Positions 16,901 to 24,365 of a DNA stretch of 64,000 bases are shown here, one piece after another (position 1 is the stretch's first letter; the number at the start of each line of letters is the position of its first letter). The stretch comes from Alteromonadaceae bacterium 2753L.S.0a.02 (lineage in GTDB: Bacteria > Pseudomonadota > Gammaproteobacteria > Pseudomonadales > Cellvibrionaceae), in assembly GCA_007827375.1 (NCBI GenBank), contig VISH01000001.1, positions 248,001-312,000 of the forward strand. Reading direction: 5' to 3'. Both the position numbers and the translations under genes were made by a program. Below the pieces are notes generated by a model. It was given only the letters and a program-made list of their open reading frames with translations. It did not search any database and had not been told where the DNA came from.

Positions 16901-18663
16901 GTAACCACACCTTCGTCATACTTAAAGCCGCCGTTCACACCGGTATTGGCATCGAATGACGGGCCCTGCATTTCCTGGGTGGCACCGTCTCCAAAACTCA
17001 CCGAGGCACCGGCAATACCGTTGAGATAAAACTGCGCCACAATGGTAGCCCAACCCGGAATAGGAAGCCCAAACAGCGCTCTTGGGTCCAGCAGTTCCAA
17101 CTCACAGCTGTATCCCACTTCAAAAGATTTCGAAGCCAGCTGGGCACCCATGCCCAAGCTCGCAATGGCATAGAGCTGCTCCACATGGCTGCCACTGAGT
17201 TCCACAGTAATGGAAATATCGCTGCTGGTACTCCACCCGAAATCGATAGCGGTGCCGCACTCGGGATCGAGATCCAGTGCTTCCATACCCGAGGTTCTTA
17301 GCGCACTTTCAGGAAATTGTTGTGGCGTTAATTGCAGAAATGATCGCCCCGATTTTTCCTCATAAAGCGCAGCGAATTTGGCAATCTGCCCCTCCGAAAA
17401 ATGAATACTTAAATCACTATACAGCTCATTCAGTGCTGGCATATGGCCGCGAACGATCAGTTGCCCGGCGGCACTCTCTATGTCCTCCACCAGTAAAGAG
17501 CCCTGCTGCGGTGTGCTGATAATATCGCCGACGGATATATCCTGTTCCGCAATGCTGGCGGTGTTAATTGTTAAAATGCCATCGGGCAGGCCGGGTAAAT
17601 TTGTACCGGCATCGTCAAATACCAGCGATTCATAATCCTGTTCGGAAAAATCAATCACATTATCATGTTGTTGCACAATGGCCGCCGTCGCCAGACCGGG
17701 CTCGTGTTCAATATCCAGCAACAATTGGGCACTCAACAGCGCGGCACCCAAATCGGTATTGGCTGTGGCAACGCCGTTAACAATACTGACTTGCTCCGGG
17801 TTCGAGCTCGCCCAGGCAACATTCACCGGCACCCCATCTACCCTTGCCTGCAAAGTTATTTGCTGACCGGCGGCAGTAAACTTAAGCACTGCCGGCGTGA
17901 TGGTGACTTTGGGAATATCGCCAGCTTCCCGCACTACTGCAATTTCTGAATCGGCACTGTAAATTTTACCGTTGTAGCTGGTGCTCACGGTAACAATGGC
18001 ATTGCCGGGCAATGGCCCCGCCGTTACCCAACCGCTGTCGCTAACCGAAGCAATTTCGGGCTGGTTACTGCTCCACGACCAAACAGGAATGGGAACCGGT
18101 ATTTCGTCTTCAGCATCGTGGAATACCAGTTCCGCAGTGAGTTGCGCGCCGTCACCGGCTTTGAGTTCCAGTTTTTCCGGCCTTAACAGCACTGTCGGTT
18201 CTACGGTATCGCTTTCAAGTGTGATTCTTGCGCTGTCTAATAACACGCGCCCATCGTAAGACGTTCGCGCAAGCAGTAGCGCGGTACCCTCATAGCCAAT
18301 GGCAGTTACCAGGCCGCTGCGCGTCACTGAAATCAAATCGGTGTTGCGGGTACTCCAGGAAATAATGGAACCAACTATCGGTAAATCCAGCGCTTTAGTT
18401 TGTTTATCCGAATAGGGGCAAATAATCTTCGCGCTGTATGTGGGAAATTCCGTAATGATCGTAGCTTGAAACTGCTGCGTCTCGCCGTGGCTCATGGTTG
18501 CCGAGGAAGGTGTAATGACGAGTTGCGGATCATAACAACTGGGGTCTGGCGGCTGGATATCAACAGCCCACACCGTTTGCGAAAAAACCAATGCAACAAA
18601 AACCGTTATTGCCGCCATCTTAATTCTGGCGCTGCCTAATACACACCTCAATATTTTATTCAT
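13969..18663 (-). CDS. Giant secreted protein with Ig-like, von Willebrand D and fibrinogen-like regions
   Basis: A 1564-aa protein with a signal peptide in the first 33 residues (cleavage near VWAVDIQ). Three bacterial Ig-like (Big2-type) repeats follow at about 43-335, each with a VITPSSA- or ISVTRSG-type turn. A long beta-rich middle follows, then a Cys-containing Ig-like pair from about 870. A clear von Willebrand factor D domain starts near 1070 (SEGDPHLYTFDRAKYDFQ) and ends near 1220 (GLFGNFNGNSSDDF). A fibrinogen-like C-terminus from about 1360 has VLVDGYYDIDTDG, VYCDMNSGDGGWTF and paired Cys. It is probably a surface or secreted adhesin. No LPXTG, T9SS or C-terminal anchor is visible. 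It is transcribed alone. Confidence 0.82.
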   Translation of the reverse strand: MNKILRCVLGSARIKMAAITVFVALVFSQTVWAVDIQPPDPSCYDPQLVITPSSATMSHGETQQFQATIITEFPTYSAKIICPYSDKQTKALDLPIVGSIISWSTRNTDLISVTRSGLVTAIGYEGTALLLARTSYDGRVLLDSARITLESDTVEPTVLLRPEKLELKAGDGAQLTAELVFHDAEDEIPVPIPVWSWSSNQPEIASVSDSGWVTAGPLPGNAIVTVSTSYNGKIYSADSEIAVVREAGDIPKVTITPAVLKFTAAGQQITLQARVDGVPVNVAWASSNPEQVSIVNGVATANTDLGAALLSAQLLLDIEHEPGLATAAIVQQHDNVIDFSEQDYESLVFDDAGTNLPGLPDGILTINTASIAEQDISVGDIISTPQQGSLLVEDIESAAGQLIVRGHMPALNELYSDLSIHFSEGQIAKFAALYEEKSGRSFLQLTPQQFPESALRTSGMEALDLDPECGTAIDFGWSTSSDISITVELSGSHVEQLYAIASLGMGAQLASKSFEVGYSCELELLDPRALFGLPIPGWATIVAQFYLNGIAGASVSFGDGATQEMQGPSFDANTGVNGGFKYDEGVVTAPFDAIPSNITANLNLIANEQTGSITTDANIGLAAGILWSIAPGSWPVSFGATFFDDISLVDITAPELEVTLGREVEFPLAMLNSVSDPLYIGPAGNDYLKASLYPVKEAGLGGLFELILSIFEKDPPSITLSNIVPEVNLFTFNDPDAPEIFANHWPQFEGLSVSSNTVYIDGFAPGDPLYSEYPGSVVIQAPVTRWLPQVIPDWAQPWLFMEIWQRDLSSGGNFSNLLSGITGESVTYTPQAGDEGDFELRGHLYYSPFLMYGLASLRPHVSASVPLRVATLPDLLVTPRELSSLLYPGSSESHVVTVSNTTAAAVNYHFEGNASWFTLPSGSFNIAASASAEHTLSFSCPNSVTEFEEQVVLVNDDNNEESPIDLSLVCAVLEITPLNATVGGKVGEAIAKNYSVHNPTTQGVSVTASVSGFATSPASFNVAAGATQTVVASSSCAAKGETSHNVAFVAQGYNHAGVLTKKCSDPGESEGDPHLYTFDRAKYDFQGKGEFIASAWQGGDNSYEVQVRQLPWGSSTRVTVNKAFAFNVHGDRVAIYSSSQVPLGGDTLMVNGSPVVLNDGEIFNLSNSSSSVERVASSYEVHWQNGADATVRLRNGYLGLGLTPPAITQGELVGLFGNFNGNSSDDFKLRDGTLLTSPLSFDDLYNCGAGNECFAYHLTKGWLQRDINNSLFDYNPGEGPLSFAPAAGELFPASGYSLDEFSQADIDWATGVCNAAGITTPELLTSCLFDVLLTNNINFADDLANMESDTTGEPVPPGNTSCKALRASGVLVDGYYDIDTDGPGPLPAVNVYCDMNSGDGGWTFKQITGGVATLGVNENDSCSAVGLQLFAPRSQEDYALARDYMLDLGYYDTLGPLGIYHPETQGSGSNAMFLPMNTYDSPNASDFGWLSTAGAEWWASSLTNVAEPSGDYAQNCWLYWEYDTNGNVQHYNDFDGDGDPTCVYDYSDYMCIHSDNLTLSHSSS

Positions 18664-19082
18664 AAAAATACCCTTTTATAGTTTTATTTTCCGCATAACC
18701 CCAGCCTCACGACACCCGCTCAAATTAAAACAATCGCATGAATTAATTTTATGAATGTGTTTTTAGCAACCGAGAACAACGCACAAATTTTGCACACTTA
18801 AAAATGAATTAAGTTGTGTTAACGCAAAATTCAGAGAAAATAAAAAAATAAATAATTAGGAGTGATAGGAAATAGACAGAACGAACCAGGGAAACGCAAA
18901 AAAATAAAATATTTTTCAGGGCCACCCTGGATACTAACGGCACATCTGGCAGCCTAAATAACTAAAAATGTGGATGACAGAACAATGGCTACGTCGTTAA
19001 AAACATCTACACGACGCAGCAATACATAACGCGGTAATGCACAAGGCATCCAATAGAAAACTTAAAAAAATAAACGGCAGGT
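18664..19082. other. AT-rich intergenic region, no gene
   Basis: About 420 bp of very AT-rich DNA between two minus-strand genes. It probably holds the promoter of the giant secreted protein. I see no ORF, strong hairpin or repeat. Confidence 0.5.
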
Positions 19083-19655
19083 CTAGGCGTGCACCTGTTG
19101 TGTAACGCTACCCAATCGGGAAACAATATTTTGCAAGGTTTTGCGATAACTCTCGTTGGTGAGCTTATCGTTTTCATCAAAAGCAGAAGCGGCATTGGAT
19201 AACGCCAGTTGCTCGGGTATTACCAAGGTTCCCACATTTCCCAATAACATGCGCAGTGGCACCAGACCGCGCAAACCACCCAGGCCACCCGGCGACGCAG
19301 CACTGATTGCAAAAACCTTGTTTTGATACGCGGAAAGGCGCGGCTCTTTTTCGTAGTGGGGCCGTGAAATCCAATCGAGGGTATTTTTTAATAAGGGTGA
19401 AAAAGAACTGTTATATTCAGGCGATGCGATAAACACACCCTGATGTGCCGTAAACAGTTCTTTGAATGCAATTGCCTTTTCCGGAAGCCCGGATTCTGCC
19501 TCAAGATCCCCATCATAAAGGGGCATCGGGAAATCCCGAAGGTCCACCAGGGTGGTCTCATACCCCGCTTCCTGTGCCAGGGCCTCGGCGGCCTTGGCGA
19601 GTTTTTTATTAAGTGAACCCTGGCGCGCGCTTCCGGCCATAAATAACAGTTTCAT
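19083..19655 (-). CDS. NADPH-dependent FMN reductase family protein
   Basis: A 190-aa flavodoxin-like protein. MKLLFMAGSARQGSLNKKLA is the FMN-phosphate loop at the N-terminus, and ASPEYNSSFSPLLKNTLDW near residue 80 is the second flavin signature of NAD(P)H:FMN reductases and azoreductase/ChrR-type quinone reductases. It would reduce quinones, azo compounds or metal ions with NADPH. The ATG at 19653-19655 follows AGGAGAGGG, so eight extra codons upstream are not used. It lies 25 bp after the pirin gene, in the same operon, with a divergent LysR regulator, a common stress-response trio. Confidence 0.9.
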   Translation of the reverse strand: MKLLFMAGSARQGSLNKKLAKAAEALAQEAGYETTLVDLRDFPMPLYDGDLEAESGLPEKAIAFKELFTAHQGVFIASPEYNSSFSPLLKNTLDWISRPHYEKEPRLSAYQNKVFAISAASPGGLGGLRGLVPLRMLLGNVGTLVIPEQLALSNAASAFDENDKLTNESYRKTLQNIVSRLGSVTQQVHA

Positions 19656-19680
19656 AACCCTCTCCTGTTGGTTTAACAAT

Positions 19681-20382
19681 TTAACGGGGCAAATCGAATA
19701 ACAACACTTCAGCAGGCGCTTGCGCTAGCAACACCAGCTGCGTTTCCTGATCAACCGCAAAACCGTCGCCCGCTTTGGCGATTTCGCCATTCACCGATAA
19801 TTCACCGCGAGCGACCTGAATCCAATACTTACGGTTGTCGGCCAGTGTTTGGTTCAGTGTTGCACCTGACTCCAGTTTTGCAATCGCCAATCTGGCATCC
19901 TGCTTAATGGCCAGAGCACCCTCTGCGCCGTCGGGCGCCACCACCACGTGAAAGCGGTTGTGCATGTCCGCTTCGTCGAAGCGTTTTTGAGCATAACCCG
20001 GTTGGGTGTTACTTTTGTTGGGCACGATCCAGATTTGCAGAAAATGCACGGCTTCATCGTTGGAGGCGTTAAACTCGCTGTGGCTTACGCCGCTACCGGC
20101 ACTCATCAGCTGCACTTCGCCTGCAGTAATGGTGGAGCCATTACCCATGCTGTCTTTGTGGGCCAGGGCACCCGATAACACATAGGAAATAATTTCCATA
20201 TTGCTGTGTGGGTGTGTTTGAAAACCTGCGGAAGGCACCACGCGATCTTCATTAATCACCCGCAAGGGGCCATAGCCCATCTGCGCCGGGTCGTAGTAAC
20301 CGCCAAACGAAAAGCTGTGTTGGCTGTTCAGCCAGCCGATATCGGTAGGGCCACGTTCATTCCTGTCTCGCTTTATTAACAT
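19681..20382 (-). CDS. Pirin family protein
   Basis: A 233-aa bicupin. Metal ligands are visible in THPHSNMEIISYVLSGALAH (about residues 55-75, HxH plus a later His) and in AGSGVSHSEFN near 100. Pirins bind one iron; some are quercetin dioxygenases and others redox sensors. The ATG at 20380-20382 follows AGGAGA; the open frame extends much further upstream across the LysR gene, but that part is antisense reading. It is first in an operon with the FMN reductase, divergent from LysR by 105 bp, so control by that LysR and by redox or quinone stress is likely. Confidence 0.92.
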   Translation of the reverse strand: MLIKRDRNERGPTDIGWLNSQHSFSFGGYYDPAQMGYGPLRVINEDRVVPSAGFQTHPHSNMEIISYVLSGALAHKDSMGNGSTITAGEVQLMSAGSGVSHSEFNASNDEAVHFLQIWIVPNKSNTQPGYAQKRFDEADMHNRFHVVVAPDGAEGALAIKQDARLAIAKLESGATLNQTLADNRKYWIQVARGELSVNGEIAKAGDGFAVDQETQLVLLAQAPAEVLLFDLPR

Positions 20383-20456
20383 CGCACTATCTCCTCGTGA
20401 TTGATCGATGTTCACAGCGTATTCCCACGCGATTGAGCAAACAATATACTGTTCGG

Positions 20457-20471
20457 CGAATGCTTCATTCG
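20457..20471. promoter_or_regulatory. Candidate LysR operator
   Basis: CGAATG-CTT-CATTCG is a perfect 6+3+6 inverted repeat, 17 bp before the LysR start codon in the pirin-LysR divergent region. It overlaps where LysR autorepression usually occurs. Confidence 0.45.
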
Positions 20472-20487
20472 AATTATTGGAACAATC

Positions 20488-21366
20488 ATGGATAAACTCG
20501 CCAATATGCAGGCTTTTAAGGCGGTTGCCGAAACAGGCAGCTTCGCTGCGGCCGGTCGCCAGATGGGCCTGGCAACGTCGGTAATCAGTAAGCGCGTGAG
20601 TGATCTTGAAAGCCACTTGAACACCCTGCTGTTGCAACGCACCACCCGACGCCTGGCACTTACCGATACCGGCTATCACTACCTTGAGCATGTGCAGCGC
20701 TTGTTGGCAGAGCTGGAGGAAGTTGAGGAAACCCTGCGTTGCCATACCGAGCAGGCCGTGGGTGAAATTCGCCTAGCCGCACCGCTGAGTTTTGGGGTAC
20801 GAATGCTCGCGCCGGTTCTGGCGAGCTTTTTAGAGGCACATCCGCAAGTGACGATTCGCAGTGAATTATCCGACCGCAAAGTACATTTGATTAATGAAGG
20901 TTTTGACCTCGCGATTCGAATCGGCAATTTAAGCGATTCCAATTTATTTGCGCGAAAAATTGCCGCATGCCGCCGCGTACTCTGCGCCAGCCCCACCTAC
21001 CTAAAAAAATTTGGAACACCGCAAAGCCCCGCCGAATTACCCGGCCATGCGTGTTTGGTTTATACCCTGGTGCAGGATGGCATCAGTTGGCCCTTTCAAC
21101 ACAAGGGCAAACGCTTTTTTCAAGCGGTGCAGGGCCGCCTAACTGCCGATAATGGCGACCTGCTTTGTAAATCCGCCTTGGAAGGTTGCGGTATTACCCA
21201 GCTGCCGAATTTTATTGTGGATGAATTTATCGAGCGCGGCGAATTGCTGCCCCTGTTACAGGAATATGAGGAGCAGGATTTCGGAATGTTTGTGCTTTAT
21301 CCGAATCGTCGCCATTTGAGTAATCGGGTCCGCTTGTTGATCGATCATTTGGCGGGGGCGTTTTAG
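20488..21366 (+). CDS. LysR family transcriptional regulator
   Basis: A 292-aa protein. The winged helix-turn-helix is at residues 1-60 (MQAFKAVAETGSFAAAGRQM, then TSVISKRVSDLESHLNTLLL and RTTRRLALTDTG). The effector domain from about 90 belongs to the CrgA/AaeR-like group (AVGEIRLAAPLSFG, FDLAIRIGNLSDS). It probably senses a small quinone- or aldehyde-like compound and activates the divergent pirin/FMN-reductase pair. The ATG start is supported by the family start MDKLANMQAF, although its Shine-Dalgarno sequence is weak. Confidence 0.92.
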   Translation: MDKLANMQAFKAVAETGSFAAAGRQMGLATSVISKRVSDLESHLNTLLLQRTTRRLALTDTGYHYLEHVQRLLAELEEVEETLRCHTEQAVGEIRLAAPLSFGVRMLAPVLASFLEAHPQVTIRSELSDRKVHLINEGFDLAIRIGNLSDSNLFARKIAACRRVLCASPTYLKKFGTPQSPAELPGHACLVYTLVQDGISWPFQHKGKRFFQAVQGRLTADNGDLLCKSALEGCGITQLPNFIVDEFIERGELLPLLQEYEEQDFGMFVLYPNRRHLSNRVRLLIDHLAGAF

Positions 21367-21917
21367 TTTATTTTTATTGGAATTTGGGAAATGCCCATGT
21401 CCTTCTCTGACTTACCCCTTCTTATTTTGGCACTTTATGCACATTTTGGGTAAATTCAATATTTAAGTTGGAGGGGCGTCGCCAGCGGTTTGGCTTATCC
21501 TATCGTTTATAAGCTCCTAAGATGAGAGTTCGATGCTTTCTCGTTTTGAACGTATATTGTGCTATGGCAAATTTTCGCCCTGGTGGGTGTGGTAGCTTGG
21601 AAGAATAATGGAGACATGAATTTGGTGTTCACCACTGTGACACGCTGCAAGTACGCACTTCGACAGCAGTGCTCCTGCGTTGTCTAACACCACATCCATG
21701 TTTGCTGGTAGTGTGGGATGGCGAAGTGGGATTTTTGACGCTTTAGCTTAAGTCCTTGGCCTGGAATTTCGCTGGGTTTGTTTGGGCTAGAATCGCAATC
21801 CGCCTAAATGCATTAATAGGTAAACTTTCCGTCTTTGCCCCGGCTTAAATATTGGGCAACGACTTTTGAGAGGCCGTAGCTTGGGAGCTGTCGTTGGTTT
21901 GCTCCGGAGAACGATTG
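21367..21917. other. Region without a supported gene, left edge of cassette cluster
   Basis: No ORF of convincing composition is seen. Base composition becomes mixed after the LysR gene. A sequence GTCTAAC at 21682-21688 could be an attC R' box, but its partner is 290 bp away, so it is not called. Confidence 0.4.
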
Positions 21918-21981
21918 CGTATTAGACGGACGCAATCGGTGTTTAAACACGGAAACTTTCCGTCTAATAATATTGTTAGGC
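21918..21981 (+). repeat. Palindrome-rich site ending in an attC-type R'' box
   Basis: Overlapping inverted repeats are packed here: GATTGCG with CGCAATC, TATTAGACGGA with TCCGTCTAATA, and the 12-bp palindrome GTGTTTAAACAC. The site ends in GTTAGGC (21975-21981), which matches the integron R'' consensus GTTRRRY, directly before the first cassette-like ORF. The matching RYYYAAC box is not clear, so this is a possible degenerate attC or the end of an older cassette. Confidence 0.4.
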
Positions 21982-22002
21982 AAAAACAGGAGCCGAAATT
22001 CA

Positions 22003-22527
22003 TTGAATGAAGACGATGAAATATACAAGAGAATTGGTGAGTTTGTTGTTTCATTCCAATGGATTGAAAACAAGCTTAGAGAGATCGGCTGGTTTATTTT
22101 GGATCCTAGCCGTGAAGATTGGCCGCCAAAGGGATTAAGAAATTTATCTAATCAGAAACTTATTGATAAAGTCCATGCCCTTTTCATAGAAGCTATAACG
22201 AAATGCAATCTACCAGAAGATCTCGAGAATGAATTTAAAGAATCCTTTAGCGTTTACGTAACATCTATGCATAAATTCAGAAAGGATAGGAATAGAATTC
22301 TACATTCGGCATTTATAGAGCTAAAAGGCGGTGGTGAGGTTCAAGGTCTGATCAGGTCTAATCCGAAGCTTCAAATGGATGAGGAAACTGGAGAGAGTCT
22401 ATTCGACCAGGAAATACTAACAGGAAGTTCGTTCGAGAAAGAAATGAAACAAATGGCTGAGGCAGATTTGTTTCTGAATAGAGCATATATGCAACTCATT
22501 CATCGCTATCAAAATTACAATGCCTAA
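22003..22527 (+). CDS. Integron-cassette-like protein, possible HEPN-type RNase motif
   Basis: A 174-aa acidic, helical protein with no close family that I recognise. The best start is TTG at 22003, preceded by CAGGAG at a good distance; an upstream in-frame TTG lies inside the R'' box and is less likely. Near residue 100, HKFRKDRNRILHSAF contains the R-N-x3-H arrangement of HEPN ribonucleases; the motif is short, so it is a hint only. The stop codon lies inside the next attC R' box (GCCTAAC at 22522), the typical tight packing of an integron cassette. Codon use is more AT-rich than in the flanking core genes. Confidence 0.6.
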   Translation: MNEDDEIYKRIGEFVVSFQWIENKLREIGWFILDPSREDWPPKGLRNLSNQKLIDKVHALFIEAITKCNLPEDLENEFKESFSVYVTSMHKFRKDRNRILHSAFIELKGGGEVQGLIRSNPKLQMDEETGESLFDQEILTGSSFEKEMKQMAEADLFLNRAYMQLIHRYQNYNA

Positions 22528-22812
22528 CAATTCAATGCACGCGGAGCTAGCTACATTACGCAATTTTTTGTGGTGTCGCTACGCTCCTTTATACCACATA
22601 AATTGCTTCACTCCGCCGGCCCGGTGATTGAGGTGTTGAGACTGTAGAAAAACTCAATCGTGTGCCGTTGCGAAAATATTTTTACACGGAGAGTGCGATG
22701 GGAAGCCTTTTTGTATGCCCGAAAACGGTTAGTATTCACGTAGGAGCGCGATTTTGCGCATGATTTTTATGCAAGATGAACTGGCAAGAGTTTTTCTACA
22801 GTCTCGTTAAGT
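22522..22812 (+). repeat. attC-like site split by an inserted element
   Basis: The R' box GCCTAAC is at 22522-22528. A body with a long imperfect stem follows: GCAATTTTTTGTGGT near 22560-22575 against ACCACATAAATTGC near 22595-22610, and CGGAG against CTCCG outside it. The R'' box is interrupted: GTT (22635-22637), then a 168-bp element, then GTTAAGT (22806-22812). Removing the element and one GTT restores GTTAAGT, a perfect GTTRRRY, and a site of about 123 bp, normal for attC. Confidence 0.6.
22638..22805. mobile_element. 168-bp MITE-like element with perfect 18-bp inverted repeats
   Basis: The left end GAGACTGTAGAAAAACTC (22638-22655) is the exact reverse complement of the right end (22788-22805). 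A GTT triplet flanks both sides (22635-22637 and 22806-22808), consistent with a 3-bp target duplication. No ORF is inside, so it would need a transposase in trans. The parent insertion-sequence family cannot be named from the ends alone. Confidence 0.7.
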
Positions 22813-22816
22813 GCCT

Positions 22817-23278
22817 ATGAAAATCAGCATCGAAGAGTTTTTAAAAACTGGTAAATTTGGATCTCTTGAGTTGGGGACGCCCAAAGAACAGGCTATATCT
22901 ATTCTCGGTACACCTGATAGTGATACTGATTTGGGGGAAACGGGCAGTATTCTTTTATATGCATGGTATGAGCTGTTCTTCGACCAAGAACTTAAACTTT
23001 ACTCGATACAAAATGATAATTACGACCCAAAAGATGCAGATTCCTATTCATTTAAAAACGAAAAAATTGAGATTGAACCATGGTTCCTAAATGGAAAGGA
23101 AAATCAGTCTATTACTGAAATAGTTGAAATATTTTGCACGCATGATATGGATTATGAAATTATTGACTATTATGGTCGCGAAGCTATCAAGCTTGCAAGC
23201 GGTGTGGTCGTTGACTTTGATGAAGAAGAAAATGAGCACGGCATAAAGCCACTTATCGGCATAAGGTTCTGGCCGTGA
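22817..23278 (+). CDS. Integron-cassette-like hypothetical protein
   Basis: A 153-aa acidic protein. The ATG at 22817 (GTG at 22811 is an alternative) lies five bases after the restored attC R'' box, as expected of a cassette ORF that borrows its 5' end from the site. It opens with KISIEEFLKTGKFGSLELGT followed by PKEQAISILGTPD, a pattern (G.T.EEA...LG.P) seen in several small immunity-like or SmpA-like proteins; I do not assign it. It ends just before the R' box at 23284. AT-rich compared with core genes. Confidence 0.6.
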   Translation: MKISIEEFLKTGKFGSLELGTPKEQAISILGTPDSDTDLGETGSILLYAWYELFFDQELKLYSIQNDNYDPKDADSYSFKNEKIEIEPWFLNGKENQSITEIVEIFCTHDMDYEIIDYYGREAIKLASGVVVDFDEEENEHGIKPLIGIRFWP

Positions 23279-23283
23279 ACGTC

Positions 23284-23392
23284 ACTTAACAAGGCCTTCA
23301 ACTCCGACCCAACAAGCGTCGTATTTTGTATTACGCTTTGCCTATAACATAAAACTGCGCCACTTGCTGGGCGGGTTAAGGCGACGTTAAGC
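23284..23392 (+). repeat. attC recombination site
   Basis: R' is ACTTAAC (23284-23290) and R'' is GTTAAGC (23386-23392); both match the RYYYAAC/GTTRRRY consensus and pair with each other. Inside, CCCAACAAG near 23318 pairs imperfectly with CTTGCTGGG near 23363, giving the L boxes with an unpaired base, as in real attC sites. Length 109 bp is normal. Confidence 0.7.
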
Positions 23393-23398
23393 ATCGCT

Positions 23399-23929
23399 AT
23401 GACTAAATTCGAGTACGAAACACTAGCTGAAAGTTTGATTGGAGAGAAAATCCGAAGGGTTGAGTATTTCGAGATCAACTATGAAGGTTACGAAACGGAT
23501 TTCTTAGGTGATGAAGGCTTTGATTCTCTTGACTACGGCGCAAATATTTATATGGAGTCAGGTCAAGTATTCGGCTTTATTTGGGGTGATGAATTCTTTC
23601 AGTATGGGGTGTCTATTCTAAAGACCCCATTACAGTCGAAGCTTAGTGAGTGTAGAGAGGTTGAAGTATCAAAATCAAAAAAATGGAACCAGCTCATTGC
23701 CAAACAAATCATTAGTATTCGTGTAGTTTGGGGTTGGGTCAAGGAGTCAGGTTTATTTAAAAAGAAAATATATTATCCTCAAAGCATTGTTTTAAAATTT
23801 GAGGGCGGTGGATTAGTTATAATTTCAGCTCTCGAAATTCGAGATCAGTCGCACTTTGGAATGGCTGACAATATCACGGTATTTTTTGATATGCCAAATG
23901 CAATTAAGTACGGTGCACTAAATGCTTAA
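23399..23929 (+). CDS. Integron-cassette-like hypothetical protein
   Basis: A 176-aa protein starting at an ATG six bases after the attC R'' box. It is beta-rich with many aromatic residues (RRVEYFEINYEGYETDF, GQVFGFIWGDEFFQYGVS, RVVWGWVKESG). It has no signal peptide or membrane helix, and I recognise no family. The stop TAA lies within the next R' box GCTTAAC (23924-23930). The gene fills its cassette completely, which supports it being real. It has no promoter of its own, so expression probably depends on read-through. Confidence 0.6.
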   Translation: MTKFEYETLAESLIGEKIRRVEYFEINYEGYETDFLGDEGFDSLDYGANIYMESGQVFGFIWGDEFFQYGVSILKTPLQSKLSECREVEVSKSKKWNQLIAKQIISIRVVWGWVKESGLFKKKIYYPQSIVLKFEGGGLVIISALEIRDQSHFGMADNITVFFDMPNAIKYGALNA

Positions 23930-23980
23930 CAAGTGGCTCATGTTCCAACTACACTACGTCGCCATCGCCAGGCGTTACAT
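23924..23980 (+). repeat. Short degenerate attC-like site
   Basis: R' GCTTAAC (23924-23930) is good. The only candidate R'' is GTTACAT (23974-23980), which breaks the consensus at one base. AAGTGGC and GCCAGGC form a partial stem. It is probably decayed. Confidence 0.4.
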
Positions 23981-24004
23981 TCTTAATTCTATATTTGAGG
24001 TTTT

Positions 24005-24346
24005 ATGAAATATATTGGTGGGATCATTCTTTTTTGTATATCTGCTTGTTGTGGAGCTGATAGTATTGGTTTTGGCAAAGTGGTTGCTGTAAAACAGTAC
24101 GATTTTAATGCAACTAAAGTTATAAAAATATATCTATCTTCTGATTCTACTAATGTAGTAGAAAGCTGTGAGGAAAATGGAAAGGTGCGCGGAACAATTA
24201 CCCTTGCGCAACATGATGAAGCGGCTGTAAACCGAATGGTTAGCCTTGCTACTGCAGCATATATGGCAGGAAAAAAGATTAGATTGCACTCCGAAAGTAA
24301 TTCATGTGAAGTTGATTTTGTTGCCTTGCAAGAAGCTGTTTTTTAA
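24005..24346 (+). CDS. Small secreted protein, one of three related copies in the window
   Basis: A 113-aa protein with a signal peptide (MKYIGGIILFCISACCGADS). The mature domain runs GKVVAVKQYDF, a middle segment with Cys (VVESCEENGK), then NRMVSLATAAYMAGKKIRLH and a C-terminal Cys (SNSCEVDF). The same order of elements occurs in the proteins at 37782 and 38251, so the three share a fold. Two conserved Cys could form a disulfide in the periplasm. They resemble small secreted proteins often carried in Vibrio- and Pseudoalteromonas-type cassettes; the function is unknown. It is the last ORF before the group II intron remnant. Confidence 0.65.
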   Translation: MKYIGGIILFCISACCGADSIGFGKVVAVKQYDFNATKVIKIYLSSDSTNVVESCEENGKVRGTITLAQHDEAAVNRMVSLATAAYMAGKKIRLHSESNSCEVDFVALQEAVF

Positions 24347-24365
24347 TTATTCCCAAGGAATGTAG

